A stretch of 64,000 nt of DNA from Liolophura sinensis (GCF_032854445.1 NC_088307.1:12972017-13036016); one strand, 5' to 3'. Counted from the first letter of the stretch, positions 12,142 to 24,463 are shown. Notes: generated by a model not told the origin, from the letters alone. Numbers and translations: made by a program.

Positions 12142-13827
12142 CTGAAACATACAAACAAACATCAGCATTAAATCATAAATAAGAAACAATTACGATAAAC
12201 ACAGTTTAACTGAAAAACATAAAAAAATGAAAACACATATCACATCAGGATTATAAGAATACTTTAAACTCACCTTGAAATTCGAAACAAGGCTTCATTA
12301 CTTTTTTTCGGACGTATATATAACTGGCTAAATTCTAAACGGCACTATGTACAGTCGGAGGTAATCATTAGAGATTGACCCAATTATACTGTCATTTATG
12401 AATCAAGTGGATAAAGCTGGTTTGTACCATTGCTTAAATGGATTATGAAGAAATAAAGTTAGGAATTGTTTGTCCAATTTATCAGTTTTTAAGAATTTAC
12501 TTAGTGAAAGCTTTCATCCACCATAGAGTTTAACGTAGACAGCTTCATAGTGCAGATGGTGAAGCAATCCTCACTCAGACGGGTGGCTTCAATAAAAATC
12601 TTAACATGAATCTTACCAAACATGGCTTCTGATCAGCGTGGACAGAGTATTTCTAAAGTGAATTTAAATGAGAAGGAAACATAAAAATGATGCCAAATCC
12701 AAATGGAAGAGCGTGAAAACTTTTGTGCAAATATATTTTTTTAATAATTTTTCGGACTTTTGACTTGCAGAAGAAAAAGGTATTTAGAATTATTTTGGCA
12801 CAGTTGATATATATCGTCAGTGTATAATAATGTTCTAACTAAGGATGTGATGCAGGTCTGATACATTTATTTGAATGTAAATTTGTTGTTTACATCCAAA
12901 CACATGCATTTAATCGGAATTATGAGAATTTTTATGAAAATAATAAGACATGCGAAAGATCGAAATTGAAGTTGAACGCATTTGTTAGCTGAACAGATCA
13001 AACTCTAGTGCAAACATATTTATTAAACATGTTCTACATCCTCGTTTATAGCATTATTACGGAAAGACAATACATACCAAAAGGTGGTCCCAATACCCAC
13101 CATACAAGAACTATTTTCAAGTGTCTTTTTTTTCGCTTAAAAGAAAAATCGCCAAAAGAAATACTGAAGACAACATTTACAATTAACTTCCCACACTCTT
13201 CCTTCTGAACTTTATATAGTCTTTATGTTTTCTCCACCTTTAAACTACGATCAGACGATAACTATTTTTTCGGTGTGGGTAGAAATTCGTCAACGAGACA
13301 ATTGCTATGTGTGTAAAAAGCGACTATTAGTTTTAATTGAATAGAATAATACTTGTGGAAAATAAGTGTGAATTTTATAAACAAACAATACCGTTTAACA
13401 AGTGAGAATACAGCTATGTATATTCACCACGTCAGATACTATAGTCTTAACTGATGACGTGACTACAAATTATCGTCCCCTGACGAGATGAGTTTGAAGC
13501 GTTATCTTTCATTTCTCAACAAATATTAACTAATTAATTTACTACTTAAAGTAAAACATCACAAAAAAGAATAGATTTTTTATTATTTGCAATCATTTCC
13601 AGAAGTGTTTTACTGTTTACATGGAGAAAAGAGCTTGATCCTTTAGGACAAATTTTTGTGCCGCCTTCCCCAGAAATTATACCATATCTTGCTGAACGCT
13701 GCCTGTCACATAGCACATATCGGGCCTTTAAAACAGCCGCAGATCACTTTGGAAGGGAGGTAACCTTCTACACACTCATATATGAATTCGTAATTTACAT
13801 ACACTAACATGACTGAGGACAACATAC
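12142..13827. other. TRIM-B intron 5, no feature seen
   Basis: AT-rich intron. The part 13287-13700 aligns with the left end of the window (TRIM-A intron 5). No exon or repeat array is recognised. Confidence 0.5.
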
Positions 13828-13982
13828 TTGCATATTTGCGACCCTCCTTAACAATCACATCCCTTGGAATAACAGGGTCATCATTAACATACTTACTTAC
13901 ATACTTAACATACTCCAATTTCCTTTTAATTTCTTCATGTTCCTTTATACAATTTCCGAACTCCGTTGAGAGGTCGTCAATC
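13828..13982 (-). CDS. TRIM-B exon 5 (155 bp, linker before SPRY)
   Basis: Acceptor ATCCAG, donor GCAA|GTATGT. It encodes IDDLSTEFGNCIKEHEE onward to PRDVIVKEGRKYA. It is longer than in the paralogues through a small internal duplication (YVKYVSKYVN, from repeated CTTACATACTTA-like DNA). Confidence 0.82.
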
Positions 13983-14244
13983 CTGGATGAGCGCAAGAGC
14001 AAAGAAAAATCCGTCACACAGTGAGTAATATTTCTAAGTGGGTATATTTATAATTTGTATCTTAAATATAATTAGAATATCAAGAATGAGACGTCTAGAA
14101 CTCAGGACTAGCTTCAATTTTTGTCTCCCCACGTTTTAACGCACGTGTTTAATTTAAAGTGGATATGTAAAACTAACACAAATCACTGATGTTCAGCGGA
14201 GAAGAAATTGACTCTAAGTGAAACAAACGTAAAATATTACAGAC

Positions 14245-14267
14245 CTTTTCGTCAATTGTTTTGAACC
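14245..14267 (-). CDS. TRIM-B exon 4 (23 bp)
   Basis: Acceptor TTGCAG, donor AAAG|GTCTGT, exactly 23 bp (GSKQLTK plus two bases). Splice sites are intact. Confidence 0.75.
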
Positions 14268-14480
14268 CTGCAAAGAAAACAATAACAACTTTGAACACAT
14301 ACTATATTGATTTGGAATTTTGTGGAATAAATACAAATGTAACACGTTATAATTCCATCTATGGTTGACATCTGGGATATAGTGCGGGCTAAAATGTTGT
14401 CTCACAAATATATATGCGAAAAAACAAGAAACGTCAGCTGCATTTCTTTTAAGTTTTCAGTAGCTACCCAAACACATTGC

Positions 14481-14562
14481 AGAATTATGGTGGGTGGAAA
14501 CCGGGCAGAGTCCAGGGGAAACCCACGACCATCAACAGGTTGCCGACAGACCTTCCCACTTT
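14481..14562 (-). mobile_element. SINE fragment (family 1)
   Basis: Only the central body (GGTCGTGGGTTTCC to CCACCATAAT on the minus strand) is preserved, within TRIM-B intron 3. Head and tail are absent. Confidence 0.65.
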
Positions 14563-14897
14563 TCCGAAGACTAGAAAAGAGTCACAAGTAATACCCGTAG
14601 GTGGTAAAATCAGTCTCGTGTCAGGTAACCTGTAACAAGCCGACTGAGGCCTGAGTCTGCTGACATTACCTTCAGATTTCGAGCATAAAAAATGAGACGA
14701 ACAAACGATATTGGCGCACATTATGACGGTAACGGGTTCAATAGCTTGATGGAAACTGATATCTACTAATTTTCTTTCTCTTACGAACGTTCACATATTT
14801 TAATATAAGGTTAATATAATAGAAAGTATTCAACAACAATGAACTGACATTCATCACTGACATTTTCAAGGTTTGTGTTTACTTATAGACGACATGC

Positions 14898-17800
14898 GCG
14901 TGTGGATTTAGTGTGCTTGTGGTGCTATGCTAGTACGTATAGACGATGTACGTGTAGGTTTAGTCTGCTTGCGGTGTTATGCTAGTACGTATAGACGATG
15001 TACGTGTAGGTTTAGTCTGCTGGTGGTGCAATGCTAGCACTTACAGACAAAGTACGTGTGGGCTTAGTCTGCTATGCTAGTACTTATACACGACGTACGT
15101 GTGGTATTAATCTGCTCGTGATGTATGCTAGTACATATAGACGATGTACGTGTCGATTTAGTCTGCATGTGTGCTATGCTAGTACTTACAGGCGACGTAC
15201 GTGTGGGTTTAGTCTGCTTGTAGTGCTATGCTAGTACGTATAGACGATGTACGTGTGAGTTTAGTGTGCTTGTGGTGTTATGCTAGTACTTATAGACGAC
15301 GTACGTGTTGGTTTAGTCTGCTATGCTAGTACTTATGCAAGACGTACGTGTAGGTTTAGCCTGCTTGTGGTGCTATGCTAGTACTTATAGTCGACGTACG
15401 TGTGGGTTTAGTGTGCTTGTGGTGCTATGCTGGTACTTATAGACGACGTGCTTGTGGGTTTGGCCCGCTTGTGCGCTGTGCTAGTACTTATAGACGACGT
15501 ACGGGTGGATTTAGTCCGCCTGTGGTGTTTTGCTAGTACTTACAGACGACGTAGTGTGGGTTTCGTCTGCTTGTGGTGCTATGCCAGTACATATAGACAA
15601 TGTACGGGTGGATTTAGTCCGCTTGTGGTGTTTTGCTAGTACTTACAGACGACGTAGTGTGGGTTTAGTCTGCTTGTGGTGTATGCTAGTACATATAGAC
15701 AATGGACGTGAAGGTTTAATCTGCATGTGATGCTATGCTAGTACGTATAGACGACGTGCGTGTGGGTTTAGTGTGCTTGTGGTGCTATGCTAATACGTAT
15801 AGTCGACGTATGTGTGGGTTTAATCTGCTTGTGGTGCTATGCTAATACTTATAGTCGACGTACGTGTGGGCTTAGCCTGCTTGTGGTGCTATGCTAATAC
15901 TTATAGTCGACGTACGTGTGGGTTTAGTCTGCTTGTGGTGCTATGCTGGTAGTTATAGACGACGTACGTGTGGGTTTAATCTGCATGTGATGCTATGCTA
16001 GTACTTATAGACGACGTGCGTGTAGGTTTAGTGTGCTTGTGGTGCTATGCTGGTAGTTATAGACGACGTACGTGTGGGTTTAATCTGCATGTGATGCTAT
16101 GCTAGTACTTATAGACGACGTGCGTGTAGGTTTAGTGTGCTTGTGGTGTTATGCTAGTACTTATAGACGATGTACGTGTGGGTTTAGTCTGCTTGTGGTG
16201 TTATGCTAGTACTTATGGACGATGTACGTGTTGGTTTAGTCTGCTATGCTAGTACTTATGCAAGACGTACGTGTAGGTTTAGCCTGCTTGTGGTGCTATG
16301 CTAGTACTTATAGTCGACGTATGTGTGGGTTTAGTGTGCTTGTGGTGATATGCTAGTACTTATAGACGATGTACGTGTGGGTTTAGTGTGCTTGTGGTCC
16401 TATGCTAGTACGTATAGACGATGTACGTGTGGATTTAGTCTGCTTGTGGTGTTATGCTAGTACTTATAGACGATGTACGTGTTGGTTTAGTCTGCTATGC
16501 TAGTACTTATGCAAGACGTACGTGTAGGTTTAGCCTGCTTGTGGTGCTATGCTAGTACTTATAGTCGACGTACGTGTGGGTTTAGTGTGCTTGTGGTGCT
16601 ATGCTGGTACTTATAGACGACGTGCTTGTGGGTTTGGCCCGCTTGTCCGCTGTGCTAGCACTTATAGACGACGTACGGGTGGATTTAGTCCGCTTGTGGT
16701 GTTTTGCTAGTACTTAGAGACGACGTAGTGTGGGTTTCGTCTGCTATGCTAGTACTTATGCAAGACGTACGTGTAGGTTTAGTCCGCTTGCGGTGCTATG
16801 CTAGTACTTATAGTCGACGTACGTGTGGGTTTAGTGTGCTTGTGGTGCTATGCTGGTACTTATAGACGACGTGCTTGTGGGTTTGGCCCGCTTGTGCGCT
16901 GTGCTAGTACTTATAGACGACGTACGGGTGGATTTAGTCCGCCTGTGGTGTTTTGCTAGTACTTACAGACGACGTAGTGTGGGTTTCGTCTGCTTGTGGT
17001 GCTATGCCAGTACATATAGACAATGTACGGGTGGATTTAGTCCGCTTGTGGTGTTTTGCTAGTACTTACAGACGACGTAGTGTGGGTTTCGTCTGCTTGT
17101 GGTGCTATGCCAGTACATATAGACAATGTACGGGTGGATTTAGTCCGCTTGTGGTGTTTTGCTAGTACTTACAGACGACGTAGTGTGGGTTTAGTCTGCT
17201 TGTGGTGTATGCTAGTACATATAGACAATGGACGTGAAGGTTTAATCTGCATGTAATGCTATGCTAGTACGTATAGACGACGTGCGTGTGGGTTTAGTGT
17301 GCTTGTGGTGCTATGCTAATACTTATAGTCGACGTATGTGTGGGTTTAATCTGCTTGTGGTGCTATGCTAATACTTATAGTCGACGTACGTGTGGGCTTA
17401 GCCTGCTTGTGGTGCTATGCTAATACTTATAGTCGACGTACGTGTGGGTTTAGTCTGCTTGTGGTGCTATGCTGGTAGTTATAGACGACGTACGTGTGGG
17501 TTTAATCTGCATGTGATGCTATGCTAGTACTTATAGACGACGTGCGTGTAGGTTTAGTGTGCTTGTGGTGTTATGCTAGTACTTATAGACGATGTACGTG
17601 TGGGTTTAGTCTGCTTGTGGTGTTATGCTAGTACTTATGGACGATGTACGTGTTGGTTTAGTCTGCTATGCTAGTACTTATGCAAGACGTACGTGTAGGT
17701 TTAGCCTGCTTGTGGTGCTATGCTAGTACTTATAGTCGACGTATGTGTGGGTTTAGTGTGCTTGTGGTGATATGCTAGTACTTATAGACGATGTACGTGT

Positions 17801-19308
17801 GGGTTTAGTGTGCTTGTGGTCCTATGCTAGTACGTATAGACGATGTACGTGTGGATTTAGTCTGCTTGTGGTGTTATGCTAGTACTTATAGACGATGTAC
17901 GTGTTGGTTTAGTCTGCTATGCTAGTACTTATGCAAGACGTACGTGTAGGTTTAGCCTGCTTGTGGTGCTATGCTAGTACTTATAGTCGACGTACGTGTG
18001 GGTTTAGTGTGCTTGTGGTGCTATGCTGGTACTTATAGACGACGTGCTTGTGGGTTTGGCCCGCTTGTCCGCTGTGCTAGCACTTATAGACGACGTACGG
18101 GTGGATTTAGTCCACTTGTGGTGTTTTGCTAGTACTTAGAGACAACGTAGTGTGGGTTTCGTCTGCTATGCTAGTACTTATGCAAGACGTACGTGTAGGT
18201 TTAGTCCGCTTGCGGTGCTATGCTGGAACTTATAGACGACGTGCTTGTGGGTTTAGTCCGCTTGTGCGCTGTGCTAGTACTTATAGACGATGTACGTGTG
18301 GGTTTAGTCTGCATGTGATGCTATGCTAGTACGTATAGACGACGTATGTGTGGGTTTAGTCTGCTTGTGGTGTTATGCTAGTACTTATAGACGACGTAGT
18401 GTGGGTTTTTGTCTGCTTGTGGTGCTATGCTAGTACATACAGACAATATACGTGTGGGTTTAGTCTGCATGTGATGCTATGCTAGTACGTATAGACGACG
18501 TGCGTGTGGGTTTAGTCTGCTTGTGGTGCTGTGCTAGTACTTACAGACGACGTGTGTGTGGATTTAGTTTGCATGTGAGCTATTCTAGTACATCTACACA
18601 TCGTACGTGTTGTATTAATCTGCTTGTGGTGTATGCTAGTACTTATAAAGGACATACGTGTGGGTTTAGTCTGCTATACTAGTACTTATAGACGACGTAC
18701 GTGTGGGTTTAGTCCGCTTGTGCACTGTGCTAGTACTTATAGACGACGTACGTAAGGGTTTAGTCTGCTTGTGGTGCTATGCTGGTACTTATAGACGACG
18801 TACGTGTGGGTTTAGCCTGCTTGTGGTGCTATGCTGGTACTTATAGACGACGTGCTTATGGGTTTAGTCCGCTTGTACGCTGTGCTAGTACTTATAGACG
18901 ACGTACAAGTGGATTTAGTCTGCTTGTGGTGTTATGCTAGTACCTAGAGACGACGTAGTGTGGGTTTCGTCTGCTTGTGGTGCTATGCTAGTACATATAG
19001 ACGATGTGTACGTGTGGGTTTAGTCTGCTTGTGGTGCTATACTAGTACTTACAGACGATGTACGTGTGGGTTTAGTCTGCATGTGATGCTATGCTAGTAC
19101 GTATAGACGACGTATGTGTGGCTTTAGTCTGCTTGTGGTGCTATGCTGGTACTTATAGACGACATATGCGTGGGTTTAGTGTGCTTGTGTGCTATGCTAG
19201 TACTTACAGGCGACGTGCATGTGGTTTTAGTCTGCTTGTGTCATATGCTAGTACTTATAGACGATGTATGTGTGGGTTCGGTATGCTACTTTTCTATGCT
19301 AGTACTAT
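14898..19308. repeat. 52-bp minisatellite array, 4.4 kb, with higher-order repeats
   Basis: About 85 units. The consensus contains TATGCTAGTACTTATAGACG, then ACGTACGTGTGGGTTTAGTC, then TGCTTGTGGTGC. Short units of about 35 bp (with TTATGCAAGACGTACG) recur in fixed order. Distinctive variants repeat as blocks: the CGTGCTTGTGGGTTTGGCCC variant is at about 15445 and 16865, and a GCTTGTCCGC version at about 16644 and 18064, giving a higher-order period near 1.42 kb. The array sits in intron 3 of TRIM-B. Small open frames in it are repeat artefacts. Confidence 0.93.
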
Positions 19309-19428
19309 GAGATCATAAGAGAAACTGATTGAATCATATATCGCTTAAAGTAATTTAATATTAGCCCGTAACACGCGTGTGTGTAGAAATTATAATTATG
19401 CCTACAATTTGACTGTGTTTTTTTTTAA

Positions 19429-19659
19429 CTGAAAAAATTCCACTTCCGAACAAGATAATAACTTTTGACACCACAGATGTGTTGATTGCATCTCCTCCAA
19501 ATGCATTGCGAGGTTTTCATTTCTGGCTGTACATTCAAGACTCCAGTATGAATGCCTTTTACTCACAGCCTCGAGAGAAGTCTTTTTCCAGGACTTCAAA
19601 ACGTTTAGGGCTACGGTGTATGCTTTCTCTATGTCTGATATATGATGATCTTGATTCAT
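19429..19659 (-). pseudogene. TRIM-B exon 3 (231 bp) with mutated splice donor
   Basis: 77 open codons from MNQDHHISDIEKAY to SCSEVEFFQ after the acceptor GTCAG. The donor position reads CAG|TTAAAA, whereas TRIM-A has CAG|GTAAAA at the same place. Read-through meets a stop 12 codons later (LKKNTVKL then TAG). Confidence 0.83.
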
Positions 19660-19824
19660 CTGACAAATAGAAATATCATTTGTTTAGATTAAAGTGGTGT
19701 AATTTAGGTTCAGAGTTTTGTGTTCAACATGTCCACAGGTTCTAATCCAGTTCATGGTAGATAGATTGTGGCTTTAAGTTGGTCTAGGAGGTGCACCTTT
19801 TTCTTATTGGTATAACTGGTATTG

Positions 19825-21962
19825 AGGATGAAAACCATGCAATATTTGCTAACAAGACTGAAAACAATGCAACATTTCCGGAGAGGATGGAAACCATGCA
19901 ATATTTGCTAACAAGACTGAAAACAATGCAACATTTCCTGAGAGGATGGAAACCATGCAACATTTCCTGAGAGGATGGAAACATGCAACATTTCCTGAGA
20001 GGAACATGTAACATTTCCTGAGAGGATGGAAAACATGCAGCATTTCCTGAGAGGATGGAAACATGCAGCATTTCCTTAGAGGATGGAAACCATGCAACAT
20101 TTCCTGAGAGCATGGAAAACATGCAGCATTTCCTGAGAGGATGGGAACATGCAGCATTTCCTGAGAGGATGGAAAACATGCAACATTTCCTGAGAGGATG
20201 GAAACATGCAACATTTCCTGAGAGGATGGAAAACATGCAGCATTTCCTGAGAGGATGGAAACATGCAGCATTTCCTGAGAGCATGGAAAACATGCAACAT
20301 TTCCTGAGAGGATGGAAACATGCAACATTTCCTGAGAGGATGAAAACCATGCAACATTTCCTGAGAGGATGGAAACCATGTAACATTTCCTGAGAGGATG
20401 GAGAACATGTAGCATTTCCTCAGAGGATGGAAAACATGCAGCATTTCCTGAGAGGATGGAAAACATGCAGCATTTCCTCAGAGGATGGAAACCATGCAAC
20501 ATTTCCTGAGAGGATGGAAACATGCAACATTTCCTGAGAGGATGGAAACCATGCAACATTTCTTGAGAGAATGGAGAACATGCAGCATTTCCTGAGAGGA
20601 TGGAAAACATGTAGCATTTCCTGAGTGGATGGAAACATGCAGCATTTCCTGAGAGGATGAAAACATGCAGCATTTCCTGATAGGATGGAAACATGCAACA
20701 TTTCCTGAGAGGATGTAAACATGCAACATTTCCTGAGAGCATGGGAAATATGCAACATTTCCTGGGAGGATTTAAAGCATGCAACATTTCCCAAGAGGAT
20801 GGAAACATGCAACATTTCCTGAGAGGATGGAAAACATGCAACATTTCCTGAGAGGATGGAAACCATATAACATTTCCTGAGAGCATGGAAAGCATGCAGC
20901 ATTTCCTGAGAGCATGGAAACCATGCAACATTTCCTGAGAGGATGGAAAACATGCAACATTTCCTGAAAGGATGGAAACCATGCAACATTTCCTGAGAGA
21001 ATGGAAACATGCAATATTTCCTGAGAGGATGGAAACCATGCAACATTTCCTGAGAGGATGGAATCCATGCATCATTTCCTGAGAGGATGGAAACCATGCA
21101 ACATTTCCTGAGAGGATGAAAACATGCAACATTTCGTGAGATGATGGAAACATGCAACATTTCCTGAGAGGATGGGAACCATGCAGCATTTCCTGAGAGG
21201 ATGGAAACATGCAGCATTTCCTGAGAGGATGAAAACATGCAGCATTTCCTGAGAGGATGGAAAACATGCAACATTTCCTGAGAGAATGGAAACATGCAGC
21301 ATTTCCTGAGAGGATGGAAAACATGCAGCATTTCCTGAGTGGATGGAAAACATGCAACATTTTCTGAGGGGATGGAAACCATGCAGCATTTCCTGAGTGG
21401 ATGGAAACATGCAACATTTCCTGAGAGGATTAAAACATGCAACATTTCCTGAGAGCATGGAAACATGCAACATTTCCTGAGAGGATGGAAACATGCAGCA
21501 TTTCCTGAGAGGATGAAAACATGCCGCATTTCTTGAGAGGATGGAAAACATACAACATTTCCTGAGAAGATGGAATCCATGCAACATTTCCTGAGAGGAT
21601 GGAAACCATGCAACATTTCCTGAGAGGATGAAAACATGCAACATTTCCTGAGAGGATGGAATCCATACAACATTTCCTGAGAGTATGGAAACCATGCAAC
21701 ATTTCCTGAGAGCATGGAAACAATGCAGCATTTCCTGAGAGGATGGAAACCATGCAGCATTTCCTGAGAAGATGGAAACATGCAACATTTCCTGAGAGGA
21801 TGAAAACATGCAACATTTCATGAGAGGGTGGAAAACATGCAGCATTTCCTGAGAGGATGGAAACCATGCAACATTTCCAGAGAGGATGGAAAACATGCAG
21901 CATTTCCTGAGAGGATGGAAAACATGCAACATTTCCTGAGAGGATGGAAACCATGCAGCTTT
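19825..21962. repeat. 28-bp minisatellite array, 2.1 kb
   Basis: About 75 units; the consensus contains CATGCAACATTTCCTGAGAG then GATGGAAA. Variants are CAGCAT for CAACAT, GGAAACC for GGAAAAC, and GCATGG for GGATGG. The unit has no stop codon in any minus-strand frame and its length is not a multiple of three. Hence several overlapping minus-strand open frames appear, the longest 522 codons (21417-19849). They have no start context, splice context or domain and are not genes. The array lies in intron 2 of TRIM-B. Confidence 0.93.
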
Positions 21963-22212
21963 GGGACATGATGAAGTGTCGAAACCTCAAAATGATGAAG
22001 ACGAGGAAATCACACGTTCTCATATCCAACTCAACGGATTTTGTCAATGTAACATCTCTTTCAACCTTACCGCGTTTTGGATAATAAGACGAGCAGCGAA
22101 TGCAAGGAATAAGTACCTCACATTCACTGGACAATATAAAACGTCAATATGAAAAATTTTTTAGAAAAACTTTCAAATTGTTGGTGGTTTTCTTGTCGAC
22201 ATAAATACGTAC

Positions 22213-22308
22213 CCTAATATCACGCTGCAGTTTATCAAATCGAGACAGATCATCTTTCATTTCTGTTAATAGATTTGCCAGATGACCGATTTTACACACA
22301 AATGTCTC
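22213..22308 (-). CDS. TRIM-B exon 2 (96 bp, coiled coil)
   Basis: Acceptor GTACAG, donor AGG|GTACGT, 32 open codons from ETFVCKIGHL to LQRDIR. Splice sites look usable. It is part of the disrupted gene TRIM-B. Confidence 0.8.
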
Positions 22309-22496
22309 CTGTACAAAACAGAAACGTTCACAAATTTGACATACAATACAGAGACGATTCTTGTCTTGCACAGTGATAGAGATTTTCAACGAGATGGATT
22401 ACTCCTTACGTTTAGTGTCTATTTAAAGTGATACATAAAACTATACAACTGACTACGCGCATGTTCATAAGAGTAAAAATCTTCTGAATGAATTAA

Positions 22497-22550
22497 TGAT
22501 TTTGGTTTGACGCCACATTAGCAATATTTCAGCCATATCGTTGTAAACGC
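22497..22550 (-). mobile_element. Possible SINE tail fragment
   Basis: TTTGACGCCACATTAGCAAT and ATTTCAGCCATATCG resemble the tail region of molluscan SINEs (compare GTTTAACGTCGTACTCAACA in the copies at 37.4-38.3 kb). No head is present. The call rests on weak similarity. Confidence 0.3.
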
Positions 22551-22559
22551 GATTGGCTT

Positions 22560-23935
22560 TCGATTTGGTCATGAGAACATCAAAAATGAACCAAAAAATG
22601 ATCGCACATGTTTGAAACCAGGAAAAAAGAACCAAAAGACACCTAAAAACTCGAAAACCACCACGTTATTATTAGTTAATCTTAATAGTGCATGTATGTA
22701 TATGGTTGTATCTGTATTTCAAAATAATAATGATTAGATTTTATATTTTATGATATAGGCCAATGGTCCTCAAATATGTCAGACAAATCATATATAGAGT
22801 TGACGGTATAGAATACCGAATAATGAACATGAGCGAAGCGTACACAGTCAACCAAAATGCTTTTGATTTTAGTTATTAATGCCAGTCATTGGGATAATAA
22901 ATGCAGCAATTTAAGGACGTTTGATATTTGATTTTACATAGACCTTGTTATTGATTGCCTCTCCCCCACCTGTATGACATGCATAACGAGGTGGTTAAGA
23001 TTTTTTTTGTCGTATATGGGGATGTTACTTGTCAAAGTTTGGTACATCTAGTCGCTGGTTCAAACCCAGCCTTGGACAGGAAATTTGCAGATTCACCTGC
23101 TCTCTTTATTCGTTGCACCTTTACGACAGTAAGCGATCGACAACGCTGTGTGGCTGTTTGACGATATTACGTTCGTTGACGTCCACTTGTCTTCCACCAA
23201 TATAGTACATAAGAATGTGTCACGCGTGAGAATTTGTCAGCAGTTTACCAAATATCGGTGGTTTACGTCCAGTACTCAAATCGAGTCAACATCCTAAGCG
23301 ACTGGTCGCGGTTATAGGCCAGTTCACGGCATGGCAGATTTTTTAATTCACAAATTTAATTTATATTTAGCTTTCATCATGCACGAGGGTGTAGCTTATC
23401 CATTGATCGGCCCGGTATTGAACCAAGTGTGCGGAGGCCAAGCATCTTGTTTGTGCTGTTTGTGTTCTAGTGAAATAGAACAGCGGATAGGTCGACAGTG
23501 GAACTTGGAGGCAGCAACACAGTACGCTGGAACCTAAAAACTTTAGAAAGCGACAACTATTTCTGTGATTAATTTATCTATTATCCCAGATTCTGAGAGT
23601 TCTACAGATTTTAGAAAGGTGTTTTCAGGTTTGCTTGGAACATGGGATGATCCTCTAATGGGAAATTGTGAGCTTGAGCACAAAAAATAACATTTTGTGA
23701 CATTTAGTTCCCTGTAAAAATGCATTCGTGTTTGCGAAATCTTAGGTCATTTAGGGTAGTCACTAATTTTGCATTGTTCTTATGATGTGTGTTGTGGAAA
23801 AGGATGCAAGTTTACAACATTTTACTGCCTTCTAGGTTTAAATTAAACGGCAGATCTTTGGTGAAATTAACCGCTTTAACCGTCGAGTCATTGCACGAAT
23901 GGGCTTGTAAATCACAGCGACTTGTCTTACCTTAC
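22560..23935. other. TRIM-B intron 1
   Basis: Homologous in blocks to TRIM-A intron 1 (see 3407-4899). A box B-like GGTTCAAACCC at about 23057 may be a SINE remnant. No exon is seen. Confidence 0.5.
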
Positions 23936-24463
23936 CTGCTGGTTTGATCCAGCTGTTTTGTCGGTTATCCCGTGACCTTCTGTCACCTTCTGGGCCAAGA
24001 ACTAATTTACAGGTACAATTGTGTAGCGCTTGAACGGCCCCCTCATTGGACGTAGTGATGTCAAGCAGTCATGGCAGAAAAGGCCGTCACAGTTGGTACA
24101 AAATGTGGTGGCGGCTGAGACGCTTGTCTCTTCGCACATTGAGCACATAGGCGTGTTCTCTTCCGTTCTGACACCTGGGTGTATTTTCGCCGCTTTTTCG
24201 CCCAGGTCCCTGTCGACAGGTAGAACGGAAACATCCCCCTGTGTTAGGACGGTGGGTGAGCGACACACAAGGCAGTTAATCAGCTGGGGATTGAAATTGC
24301 TATCCAGGGAGCTGGCTTTATCTTCATCCTCGCTGGGTTTTGACTTCTCAACAAACAGTCTCAGACATTCCCGACAGAAACTATGGTGGCAGGATAGAGA
24401 CACCGGCTCCCGGAAAATATCCGTACCGATTGAGCAACACAGGTCATCTTCCATTGCTTGCAT
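23936..24463 (-). pseudogene. TRIM-B exon 1: damaged RING and B-box 1, no B-box 2
   Basis: The frame starts MQAMEDDLCCSIG. In the paralogues the same motif is CCSIC or ICSIC, so one zinc ligand of the first RING site is lost. The remaining RING ligands and B-box 1 (MCSMCEETS to FKRYT) are intact. A TAG stops the frame at 24002. Beyond it the sequence still aligns with TRIM-A (FLAQKVTEGHGITDKTAGS) up to CAG|GTAAGG, but the roughly 45-codon B-box 2 part is missing. If translated, the product would be a RING-defective peptide of about 153 aa. Confidence 0.85.

Larger units (their letters stand above)
11579..24463 (-). pseudogene. TRIM-B: TRIM paralogue with disrupted RING, B-box 2 and a splice donor
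   Basis: Same exon plan as TRIM-A: 24463-23936, 22308-22213, 19659-19429, 14267-14245, 13982-13828 and 12141-11579. Four lesions are visible. (1) The second RING zinc-ligand Cys is Gly (GGT at 24427-24425). (2) An in-frame TAG at 24004-24002 follows IVPVN, where the paralogues read PVSELLAQ or PVNEILAQ. (3) The B-box 2 coding part is deleted, the frame running from ITDKTAGSNQQ straight to a donor. (4) The donor of the 231-bp exon is TT instead of GT (19428-19427). The usual ATG also reads TTG, leaving the next ATG (MQAMEDDL). The other exons, including the whole SPRY exon, remain open. It may be a young pseudogene, or the SPRY part may still be used in another transcript. Confidence 0.8.

Noticed and set aside
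14898-19308. CRISPR-like array of regular repeats
   Set aside because: Units are contiguous without unique spacers, and the setting is a eukaryotic intron; it is a minisatellite.
19784-22134. Very long minus-strand open frames (up to 522 codons)
   Set aside because: They lie wholly in a 28-bp tandem array with no stop in any minus frame. Several frames are open at once, and there is no domain, start context or splice context.
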